DNA from: CALGLS01 sp047626155
Lineage (GTDB): Bacteria > Bacteroidota > Bacteroidia > Chitinophagales > Saprospiraceae
DNA length: 64,000 nucleotides
Assembly: GCA_047626155.1 (NCBI GenBank)
Contig: JBLHRR010000004.1
Location: 1 to 64,000 of the forward strand
Direction: 5' to 3'
Part shown: one piece after another, positions 36,625 to 43,581 of the stretch
Layout: every line of letters begins with the position of its first letter
Numbering within the stretch: position 1 is the stretch's first letter
Notes under the pieces: model-generated
Seen by the model: the letters and a program-made list of their open reading frames with translations, nothing else
Databases searched by the model: none
What the model was told of the DNA's origin: nothing
Program-made: the position numbers and the translations under genes

Positions 36625-36670
36625 TTAATTTAATAATCGAAAAAATGAAGAAAATAACTTCATCCAACAA

Positions 36671-37060
36671 TTAACGTTTACTAAACTGGAAGCTCTTTCT
36701 TGCTTTTGGCTTACCATATTTCTTACGCTCTACGATACGAGCATCTCTCATTAAGAACTTGCGATCTTTCAGCGGCTTACGGAATTCTTCGTTAAGCTTT
36801 ACCAATGCACGAGCTATACCCATACGAATTGCTTCAGATTGTCCTTTGAATCCACCTCCAGAAACATTCACTTTTAAGTTGTAGATGCTTTGTTCAACTT
36901 CTACTACGTCGAAAGGGTCTGTGATGTTAGATTGAACGTGCGTCTGTGGGAAGTAGTCCTTCAGCTCTTTACCGTTGATATCGACTTTACCGTCTCCTTT
37001 GGTTAGGTAAACTCTGGCAACAGAAGCTTTACGTCTTCCTATGGTATTAATCATTTCCAT
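36671..37060 (-). CDS. rpsI: 30S ribosomal protein S9
   Basis: Ribosomal protein uS9. Family blocks are IGRRKASVARVYL at the start, VSGGGFKGQSEAIRMGIARAL in the middle (quoted in part as GGGFKGQSEAIR) and the basic tail ERKKYGKPKARKSFQFSKR ending in KR, which reaches the P-site tRNA. At 129 residues it is complete. Eight bases separate it from rplM upstream, as in nearly all bacteria. Confidence 0.98.
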   Translation of the reverse strand: MEMINTIGRRKASVARVYLTKGDGKVDINGKELKDYFPQTHVQSNITDPFDVVEVEQSIYNLKVNVSGGGFKGQSEAIRMGIARALVKLNEEFRKPLKDRKFLMRDARIVERKKYGKPKARKSFQFSKR

Positions 37061-37068
37061 ATGTCAGA

Positions 37069-37518
37069 TTATTTATTAGTAGTTAATGATTCCGGCTTCT
37101 GCGCAACATGAGGATGCTCCTCACCGGCATAAACGAATAATTTTTTGATAACAGCTCTTCCCAACTTGTTCTTAGGGATCATACCTTTTACAGCATTCTC
37201 TACCAAGAAAGTAGGCTTCTTAGCCATTAATTGCTGAGCAGTAGCACTCTTCTGTCCACCTGGGTAACCAGAGAAAGTCAAGTAAGTCTTCTGCTGCATC
37301 TTGTTACCGGTAAGGCGAACCTTATCTGCATTGATGACTATTACATAGTCGCCTGTATCGGCGTGAGGCGTAAAAGAAGGCTTGTGCTTACCACGCAATA
37401 CGCTAGCGATGGTTGTACACATACGTCCAAGTGGCTGATTTGCTGCATCTACAACAAACCACTTGTGAGTTACCGTATTCTTATTAGCCGATTTTGTCTT
37501 ATAACTTAGTGTATCCAC
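37069..37518 (-). CDS. rplM: 50S ribosomal protein L13
   Basis: Ribosomal protein uL13, first gene of the operon. Diagnostic parts are WFVVDAANQPLGRMCTTIASVLRGKHK (in parts), GDYVIVINADKVRLTGNK and MIPKNKLGRAVIKKLFVY. At 149 residues it is normal. The promoter described at 37611-37641 leaves a leader of about 90 nt, long enough for a regulatory structure, but I did not recognise a known ribosomal leader family. Confidence 0.98.
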   Translation of the reverse strand: MDTLSYKTKSANKNTVTHKWFVVDAANQPLGRMCTTIASVLRGKHKPSFTPHADTGDYVIVINADKVRLTGNKMQQKTYLTFSGYPGGQKSATAQQLMAKKPTFLVENAVKGMIPKNKLGRAVIKKLFVYAGEEHPHVAQKPESLTTNK

Positions 37519-37942
37519 TTGTAGTATTTTTTCAATAGAGGTTATAAATAAATAGTCATAAACCCTATGAGTTAAAAAGATAATTTTCAGCGCTTTTTCA
37601 AAAGCAGATGCAAAGGTAGCTGACTTCTAATTGAAAAACAAGAAAAAACAAGAAAAAAAACAAAAGTTAAATTCGTAACTCCTTGATAAACAGTATTATT
37701 TTCGCACAGAAATTTTAGAGGGAGGTGGAAATGGAGCTTTGACGAAGGGTTTAAGGCACTTAAGTTCGGGCAAACCTGTGAAAACCATTAGAGGAGGAAT
37801 GTTGTTAAGTATCCACCATCTCTGGCAATCCGCATTGTCGAGAGAAAGCGCTACCTTTGTTTTATAGCCGAAAAGAGGGCTTTTATTAGAGATAATCAGT
37901 CTGTAAAATCTTTAAACCCTGATTCGAAGAAGTACTTAAACA
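37519..37942. other. Divergent intergenic region between rplM and the IPP isomerase gene
   Basis: The 424-bp gap contains the rplM promoter and leader (37519-37641), A-rich sequence, and TACCTTTG at 37852-37859, a full match to the -7 element 83 bp before the isomerase ATG (no good -33). A 22-codon ORF at 37798 ends near this element and is not supported. No RNA gene recognised. Confidence 0.5.
37611..37641 (-). promoter_or_regulatory. rplM: Bacteroidota-type promoter of the rplM operon
   Basis: On the minus strand TTG (37641-37639), 20 nt, then TACCTTTG (37618-37611), which matches the -33 TTG / -7 TAnnTTTG promoter of Bacteroidota in sequence and spacing. Confidence 0.75.
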
Positions 37943-38992
37943 ATGACAAAAAAAGAACAGAAACTCGTACAACCATTGGAGGAAGATCGCAATGCTGCTT
38001 CACGTAAGCAAGACCATATTGAATTGGCCTTTCGATCACAAGTATTAGTGGATCAGATGGATCAGCGGTTTTATTATGAACCAATACTGGCTGGTCATCC
38101 TGAAACAACTGCAAATTTGTCAACCCCCTTTCTAGGAAAGAAATTGGGTGCTCCTGTTTGGGTTTCTAGTATGACAGGAGGTACGGCTTTAGCAAGAATC
38201 ATCAATCAAAACTTAGCTCGAGCTTGCCGTGATTTTGGGATGGGAATGGGCTTGGGGTCTTGCCGTTCTCTACTTTATAATGACGATACCTTTGAAGATT
38301 TTAATATTCGCCCGATCATGGGAGATAAGGTGCCTTTGTTTGCGAATTTGGGGATAGCACAGGTAGAACAATTGATTGAACGTGATGAACTTGATCTAGC
38401 AGAGAAGATGTTGGAAAAGTTGCAGGCAGATGGTTTGATTATTCACGTTAACCCTTTTCAGGAATGGCTACAACCAGAAGGAGACCTCATAAAGGTAGCT
38501 CCGCTCGAAACCATCCAGATTTGCTTGGATAAGTTAGCCTGCCCCATCATCGTAAAAGAAGTCGGACAGGGAATGGGCTACGAAAGTCTCAAAGCCTTAT
38601 TTCAGCTTCCATTGGCAGCCATAGATTTTGCAGCAAGTGGAGGAACGAACTTCGCCTTGTTGGAATTACTGAGAAGCGACCCGATCAAACAACAAGTATT
38701 CGGACAATTGGCCTACTCTGGTCACAGCGCCGAAGACATGGTAAATATGACCAACGATATTTTAAAAGAACTAGGCGATAAAGTGGCTTGTAAGGAAGTA
38801 ATCATCTCCGGAGGTATAAAAGGTTTTTTGGATGGTCATTATTTAATTAATAAGTTAGCAACTCCAAGTATTTATGGGCAGGCATCTGCTTTTTTGAAAT
38901 ATGCCCGCGAAGATTATGAGACCTTATATAACTATGTGGATTCACAGATTCGGGGCTTGTCGCTGGCAAAGTCTTTTTTGAAAGTCAGATAA
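37943..38992 (+). CDS. fni: Type 2 isopentenyl-diphosphate delta-isomerase
   Basis: FMN- and NAD(P)H-dependent enzyme that interconverts isopentenyl and dimethylallyl diphosphate, unrelated in fold to the type 1 enzyme. Family blocks are the early DHIELAFRSQ, WVSSMTGGT, LGSCRSLL, IIHVNPFQEWLQPEGD and the FMN-binding ASGGTNFALLE plus ISGGIKGFLDGHY. At 349 residues it is normal. It heads a same-strand cluster with HMG-CoA reductase and a GHMP kinase, so it belongs to a mevalonate-type isoprenoid pathway. Confidence 0.96.
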   Translation: MTKKEQKLVQPLEEDRNAASRKQDHIELAFRSQVLVDQMDQRFYYEPILAGHPETTANLSTPFLGKKLGAPVWVSSMTGGTALARIINQNLARACRDFGMGMGLGSCRSLLYNDDTFEDFNIRPIMGDKVPLFANLGIAQVEQLIERDELDLAEKMLEKLQADGLIIHVNPFQEWLQPEGDLIKVAPLETIQICLDKLACPIIVKEVGQGMGYESLKALFQLPLAAIDFAASGGTNFALLELLRSDPIKQQVFGQLAYSGHSAEDMVNMTNDILKELGDKVACKEVIISGGIKGFLDGHYLINKLATPSIYGQASAFLKYAREDYETLYNYVDSQIRGLSLAKSFLKVR

Positions 38993-39107
38993 AAGGTAAC
39001 CACTACGGCGCCACGAAATCGCCACGTATTTAAAGTGTAATTAATGTAGCGCTCTGTAGGGTCGTTGCAGTTACTAAAAAGAATTAAATAACCAATAACG
39101 GTAAGAA

Positions 39108-40487
39108 ATGAGCAAGTCTATTTTAGGGTTTTCCAAAATGTCAAAGCGAAAAAAGCTTCGATGGATTGTAGAAAACTTCTTCAAGGATCCGGAGAATGTA
39201 ATGTCCGAGTTGAAGAGCTACTGGCTTTCTAATGAAGAACAACAGCGAATTCTTGATGGCTTCAGTGAGAATACAATAAGTAATTATTACTTGCCTTATG
39301 GCGTTGCACCAAATTTTGTAATCAACGATAAGACCTATTGTGTACCAATGGTCATAGAGGAAAGTTCTGTTGTTGCAGCGGCTTCTAGTGCCGCAAAATT
39401 TTGGATGGGACGAGGAGGTTTTAAAGCGGAGGTTTTATGTACAAAAAAAATAGGTCAGGTTCATTTTTATTGGAATGGAAGTACAGATAAATTGAAGGGA
39501 GCTTTTTCTGATATAAAAGAAGAGTTGGTTAAAGCACAGGCGCCGATTACGGCGAATATGGAAAAACGTGGGGGTGGTGTTACGGATATTGAGTTGAAAG
39601 ACATGACAGCGGTGGAAGCTGGATATTATCAATTGAAAGTTAGCTTCGAAACCTGTGATTCGATGGGGGCTAATTTCATCAATTCTGTTTTAGAAAAACA
39701 TGCACAAACCCTGCAGCAGTTTGTTCAGTTAGATGATCGCTTTACGAAAGAGGAAAAAGAAGTAGAGATCATCATGTCTATCTTATCCAACTATACACCG
39801 GAATGTTTGGTTCGAACCTGGGTAGAATGTCCAGTAGAGAAACTCGGCAAAATAGGAAATTTGACAGCTGAGCAATTCGCAGAAAAATTTAATAAAGCTA
39901 TTCGTATTGCCCACCTAGACCCTTCTCGAGCAACGACACATAACAAAGGAATTTTCAATGGAATAGATGCCGTCGTTTTAGCAACAGCTAATGACTTCAG
40001 AGCAGTAGAAGCTTGCGGCCATACCTATGCTGCACGTGATGGTCAATACCGAAGCCTTAGTTATTGCACCGTAGAGAATGGCATTTTCAAATTTTGGATC
40101 GATCTCCCAATAGCGTTGGGAACTGTTGGTGGATTAACAAAACTGCATCCCATTGCAAAGCGTTCGTTAGAATTACTAGGCAATCCAGGAGCGGAGGAGT
40201 TGATGATGATTATTGCAACTACTGGTTTGGCTCAGAACTTCGCAGCTATTCGATCATTGGTTACTACAGGTATTCAGCAAGGCCATATGAAAATGCACCT
40301 TTTGAATATTTTGAACCACTTGGGTGCTTCTGAAAAAGAAGTGAAAGAGGCGGTTGTTTATTTTAAAGACAGGGTTGTTTCCTTTAGTGCCGCACGGGAC
40401 TTTTTGGAGCTTTTCCGAAAGGACGATACGGGCTCTGTAAATGTAATGTTGAATAGTCAAATAAGAAACAACAAAAAATTAACTTAG
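39108..40487 (+). CDS. Hydroxymethylglutaryl-CoA reductase, class II-like
   Basis: Reduces HMG-CoA to mevalonate, the committed step of the mevalonate pathway. The soluble catalytic domain starts without membrane helices, as in bacterial class II enzymes. Recognisable blocks are the glutamate region MEKRGGGVTDIE, the lysine loop HNKGIFNGIDAVVLATANDFRA (in parts), the aspartate region ARDGQYRSLS, GTVGGLTKLHPIAK and the His block GIQQGHMKMHLLN. At 459 residues it is slightly longer than usual (about 430). The last codons and stop are made of family B repeat sequence (40467-40487), so the natural C-terminus was probably replaced by the insertion. The next gene is a GHMP kinase likely in the same pathway. 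Confidence 0.96.
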   Translation: MSKSILGFSKMSKRKKLRWIVENFFKDPENVMSELKSYWLSNEEQQRILDGFSENTISNYYLPYGVAPNFVINDKTYCVPMVIEESSVVAAASSAAKFWMGRGGFKAEVLCTKKIGQVHFYWNGSTDKLKGAFSDIKEELVKAQAPITANMEKRGGGVTDIELKDMTAVEAGYYQLKVSFETCDSMGANFINSVLEKHAQTLQQFVQLDDRFTKEEKEVEIIMSILSNYTPECLVRTWVECPVEKLGKIGNLTAEQFAEKFNKAIRIAHLDPSRATTHNKGIFNGIDAVVLATANDFRAVEACGHTYAARDGQYRSLSYCTVENGIFKFWIDLPIALGTVGGLTKLHPIAKRSLELLGNPGAEELMMIIATTGLAQNFAAIRSLVTTGIQQGHMKMHLLNILNHLGASEKEVKEAVVYFKDRVVSFSAARDFLELFRKDDTGSVNVMLNSQIRNNKKLT

Positions 40488-40558
40488 ACTACTGCAATCA
40501 TTTAGCTTTAACTAAATTATTGAGTGTATAGTGGTCTAAATTATTTTTTGTGTCATAA
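40467..40558 (+). repeat. Family B element, copy B3, overlapping the HMG-CoA reductase stop
   Basis: AACAACAAAAAATTAACTTAGACTACTGC to AGTGTATAGTGGTCTAAATTATTTTTTGTGTCATAA. Both ends match copy B2 (42558-42677) almost base for base, while the middle is shortened. The stop codon TAG at 40485-40487 is within the repeat. The 3' half ends in a T-run after the TTTAGAC/GTCTAAA stem. Confidence 0.85.
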
Positions 40559-40571
40559 TTAAATAAGATCA

Positions 40572-41486
40572 GTGCACAAGGCCAACGGGAAATTATTATT
40601 GACTTCTGAGTATTATGTATTGGATGGTGCACTAGCATTGGCGGTACCCACACGGTTTGGTCAGCAGATGAAAGTCGAGCCAACAAGGGATGAAGGAATA
40701 TTGTTATGGAAGAGCTATGCAGTAGATGGTTCTTGTTGGTTCAATGCTTCTTTTTCTCTGCCAGATTTACTTTGTTTAGAAAGTTCGGATACCGAAATTG
40801 CTAAAACCCTACACCAATTTCTAACTATTCTTTTAGCAGCCAGTCCGGAAAAATTCTCTACAAAAGGGGGGCTGTCCTTTTCCACGTATTTAGATTTTCC
40901 TCGGGAATGGGGTTTGGGTACCAGTTCTACACTAATTTGGATGTTGGCCAAATGGGCTGATTATGATCCTTATGAATTATTAATAGAAACAATGGGTGGC
41001 TCCGGTTATGACATCGCTTGTGCAGGAGCTGAAGAACCATTGTTATATACGTTGGAAAATTACGAAAAAAGACTAGTAGAGCTTGTACATTTCGAACCTC
41101 CTTTTTCGGATCAATTGTATTTCGTTTATCAGGGTAAGAAACAAAACAGCAGAAGCGGAATCACACACTACCGAATGATGGTAGATGATAAACAAAAAGA
41201 AATTGCTCGGTTGACAGATATTACAAAGGAAATTATTAACTGTAAAGCACTCAACGATTTTTGTAGATTGATTACGGAACATGAGGCGATTATTGGAGCA
41301 AAGCTTAAATTATCAATCGTAAAGGAAAGCTACTTTGAGGATTTCCCAGGAGCTATTAAATCATTAGGAGCATGGGGAGGAGACTTCATTCTAGTGGCAA
41401 GTGAATTGCCAGAAAAAGAAGTTCGGAATTACTTCAACAAAAAGGGGCTAGAGGTGTTTTTTAGGTATGGGGAGATGGTTATGTAA
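40572..41486 (+). CDS. GYDIA-type GHMP kinase (mevalonate-pathway kinase candidate)
   Basis: A 304-residue GHMP-fold kinase. The N-terminal block KANGKLLLTSEYYVLDGALALAVP resembles mevalonate and phosphomevalonate kinases; the ATP loop is degenerate (FPREWGLGTSSTLIWML), and the name-giving GSGYDIACAG lies at about residues 140-150. Co-location with HMG-CoA reductase and IPP isomerase supports a role as mevalonate or phosphomevalonate kinase, but the exact substrate is not shown. The start is GTG at 40572, 13 bp after the family B repeat; the repeat may thus have displaced the original leader. The C-terminal GHMP glycine motif is WGGDFILVAS. Confidence 0.88.
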   Translation: MHKANGKLLLTSEYYVLDGALALAVPTRFGQQMKVEPTRDEGILLWKSYAVDGSCWFNASFSLPDLLCLESSDTEIAKTLHQFLTILLAASPEKFSTKGGLSFSTYLDFPREWGLGTSSTLIWMLAKWADYDPYELLIETMGGSGYDIACAGAEEPLLYTLENYEKRLVELVHFEPPFSDQLYFVYQGKKQNSRSGITHYRMMVDDKQKEIARLTDITKEIINCKALNDFCRLITEHEAIIGAKLKLSIVKESYFEDFPGAIKSLGAWGGDFILVASELPEKEVRNYFNKKGLEVFFRYGEMVM

Positions 41487-41809
41487 ATGAGAATTGAAAT
41501 TGAAACACTCAAGACGCGGGGCTTTAGTTTTAAACATTATAGTTAATCAAGGAGTTAGATTTTTCGGCACATTTATGCTGCGCATAAATTGCTCGAAATC
41601 TTCGCGTAGATTTATTGTTAGACGTTACCCCTCGACTCGGTCGTACCTCGCTCGCTCGGGATGACAGTTAAGGTTTTAAAAAGTGAGGTAGATTTAGGAT
41701 TGGATCTGCGGCTTCCGCGTTAGTAACACGATAGTGGGAAGTTTAGGTTAACAGTTTAAGTTAATCGCACGATAGTGGGAAGTTAATAGTTTAAGTTAAA
41801 AGTTGAAAT
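41487..41809. other. Repeat-rich intergenic region
   Basis: This 323-bp gap has no gene. It contains a palindrome at about 41548-41592 (AGATTTTTCGGCACATTTATGC / GCATAAATTGCTCGAAATCT around TGC), a GC-richer CTCGACTCGGTCGTACCTCGCTCGCTCGG-type stretch (41632-41660) that looks like repetitive sequence, and two tandem family C elements just before the next gene. Confidence 0.7.
41724..41808 (+). repeat. Family C elements C1 and C2 in tandem
   Basis: Two copies of a CACGATAGTGGGAAGTTtA...GTTTAAGTTAA unit, cores at 41729-41743 and 41770-41784 (41 bp apart), the second ending at the ATG of the reductase-like gene (41810). The same 15-base core occurs before the adenine deaminase and MscS genes. Confidence 0.85.
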
Positions 41810-42532
41810 ATGTGGACATGGTACGATAGCAAGGTTATAAAAATCATGGAGGAATCACCGACGACCAAGCGCTTTTGGATAGAGGTCCCTGGTGAGGAAG
41901 TAATAGTTTTTCAGCCTGGCCAATTTGTTACAATGGACCTGCCAATCAGTGATAAACGAACGAAGCGCTGGCGAAGCTATTCCATTGCTAATGCACCTAA
42001 CGGAAGCAATGTGTTAGAATTTTGTATTGTATTGTTGGAAGGAGGTTTGGCTTCCACCTATCTTTTCAATGAAGTAGAAGTAGGATCCACGATTCGTTTC
42101 AAGGGACCATCCGGAGCCTTTGTTCTAAAGGAGCCAGTAGAAAAAGATTTGGTTTTGATTTGTACTGGCACCGGCGTTGCTCCTTTCAGAAGTATGGTCT
42201 TGGATATTTACAATCAGAAAAAAGCACATCAAAATATTCACTTGATATTTGGGACAAGGAACGAGAGCGGTATTTTGTATAGAGATGAATTTGAGTTATT
42301 AGCCAAAGAGATGCCTGGTTTTAGTTACTCAGTGACACTTTCGAGGTCTGAGGAGTGGGACGGATATAAAGGTTATGTTCATCAGATATATGAGGAGTTG
42401 TATAAAGAAATAAACCCGAATCGCCATTTCTACCTTTGTGGCTGGAGTAATATGATAGATGAAGCTGTAGAGAAGTTGATTTTGGAAATGGGCTATGATA
42501 AAGGGCAGGTACACTATGAATTGTATGGCTAG
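41810..42532 (+). CDS. Ferredoxin-NADP+ reductase-like flavoprotein
   Basis: Single-chain FAD/NAD(P)-binding oxidoreductase of the FNR superfamily, 240 residues. The FAD part contains RSYSIANAPN (RxYS motif) and GGLASTYLFNEV. The NAD(P) part contains ICTGTGVAPFRSMV and FGTRNESGILYRDEF, and the chain ends in HYELYG. No iron-sulphur domain is attached, so it needs a separate electron partner. Its start lies immediately after two family C repeats and its stop 25 bp before a family B repeat, so it is bracketed by repeats. Confidence 0.93.
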   Translation: MWTWYDSKVIKIMEESPTTKRFWIEVPGEEVIVFQPGQFVTMDLPISDKRTKRWRSYSIANAPNGSNVLEFCIVLLEGGLASTYLFNEVEVGSTIRFKGPSGAFVLKEPVEKDLVLICTGTGVAPFRSMVLDIYNQKKAHQNIHLIFGTRNESGILYRDEFELLAKEMPGFSYSVTLSRSEEWDGYKGYVHQIYEELYKEINPNRHFYLCGWSNMIDEAVEKLILEMGYDKGQVHYELYG

Positions 42533-42557
42533 TTTGTCTCATTGCCATTAATTTAGT

Positions 42558-42677
42558 AACAACGAAAAATTAATTTAGACGACTGCCCGCATTTAGTTGA
42601 AGCTAAACGACCACAGGGAGAGTGCTTTAGCTAAATGCGGGAGTGTATAGTGGTCTAAATTATTTTTTGTGTCATAA
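42558..42677 (+). repeat. Family B palindromic element, copy B2 (longest)
   Basis: AACAACGAAAAATTAATTTAGACGACTGC, then CCGCATTTAG..., an inner hairpin (CCCGCATTTAG / CTAAATGCGGG) and AGTGTATAGTGGTCTAAATTATTTTTTGTGTCATAA. Outer arms TTTAGACgACT / AGTGGTCTAAA are followed by TTTTTT. It begins 26 bp after the stop of the reductase-like gene, in its direction of transcription. Confidence 0.85.
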
Positions 42678-42714
42678 CTTAGAGACTAAAGCAACATTCT
42701 AAGTCAAAATATGT

Positions 42715-42722
42715 TAATTTTG
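42715..42722 (+). promoter_or_regulatory. Possible -7 element of the nfu gene
   Basis: TAATTTTG matches TAnnTTTG, 56 bp before the ATG. No good -33 TTG seen. Confidence 0.35.
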
Positions 42723-42778
42723 TAGGATCATTCTCAATAGTGAGTGATAACTTGATAAATCAGAAAGAATAAATAAAA

Positions 42779-43396
42779 ATGGAGAATAATACCACGACAA
42801 AAAGCCCAGTAATGCTTTACACGGAGCAAACGCCAAATCCGGAGTCATTGAAATTTGTAACCAACCGGATGTTGTATAAAGGCACTGCTGATTTTAGAGA
42901 AGAAGAATTAGCTAAGGAATGGTCACCTGTGTCTGCAGCCTTGTTTGAATTGCCTTACGTAAAGGGAGTTTATGTTTGCAATAATTTCATCACGGTTACA
43001 AAAGAGTTTAACTACGATTGGGCCGATGTCATGTTGAAATTAAAGGAATTCATCAAAGCATATATCGAAGAAGACAAAGGCATTGTAAATGATGGCTTTG
43101 CAGATGCGATGGAGAAATTGGAAGAAGAAAGAGGAGCCAGTTATGAATACTCTGAAGACGATGCTGCTATTGTTCAGAAGCTAAAAGAGCTGATAGATAC
43201 TTATGTAAAACCAGCTGTAGAAATGGATGGTGGTAATATCGAGTTCAAGTCATGGGACAAAGGAGTTGTGACCGTAATCATGCAAGGTTCTTGTAGTGGT
43301 TGTCCTTCTTCTACGGTGACCTTGAAGTCGGGTATCGAAGGAATGCTTCAACGGATGGTTCCTGAGGTGAAGGAGGTAGTGGCGGAGATGGGATAA
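42779..43396 (+). CDS. Nfu-type iron-sulphur cluster carrier
   Basis: A 205-residue protein of the NifU/Nfu family. The N-terminal Nfu_N domain (about 12-95) begins YTEQTPNPESLKFVTNRML; the C-terminal NifU domain (about 125-200) holds the CxxC cluster-binding pair in GSCSGCPSS. Such proteins deliver [4Fe-4S] clusters to target enzymes. It is monocistronic, with its own terminator. Full length for the two-domain type. Confidence 0.95.
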   Translation: MENNTTTKSPVMLYTEQTPNPESLKFVTNRMLYKGTADFREEELAKEWSPVSAALFELPYVKGVYVCNNFITVTKEFNYDWADVMLKLKEFIKAYIEEDKGIVNDGFADAMEKLEEERGASYEYSEDDAAIVQKLKELIDTYVKPAVEMDGGNIEFKSWDKGVVTVIMQGSCSGCPSSTVTLKSGIEGMLQRMVPEVKEVVAEMG

Positions 43397-43420
43397 ATCT
43401 TAAGCAACAATTCAATAAAT

Positions 43421-43455
43421 AAAAACGGCTCTCCATTACAGGAGGGCCGTTTTTG
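43421..43455 (+). terminator. Terminator after the nfu gene
   Basis: AAAAACGGCtCTCC / GGAGgGCCGTTTTT with a 6-nt loop and a T-run, 24 bp after the stop. Confidence 0.9.
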
Positions 43456-43476
43456 TTTGTATCCAAGAACCATATT

Positions 43477-43506
43477 TTTGGAATTAAGAAATAAATATTA
43501 CCTTTA
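43477..43506 (+). promoter_or_regulatory. Probable promoter of the DUF3857 pair
   Basis: TTTG (43477-43480), 18 nt, TACCTTTA (43499-43506): close to the Bacteroidota -33/-7 pattern, 75 bp before the ATG. Confidence 0.5.
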
Positions 43507-43581
43507 GGACATAGCGCGTATTTATTGTTATTTTTAATGATCTTATTCAGAACTACCATATTCCGGATATAAAAAAATGCT

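Noticed and set aside
37519..37610. Ribosomal-protein autoregulatory leader before rplM
   Set aside because: The leader is long enough, but I could not recognise a known motif or a convincing conserved fold by eye.
37798..37866. 22-codon ORF before the IPP isomerase gene
   Set aside because: Too short, no homology recognised, and its end overlaps a probable -7 element.
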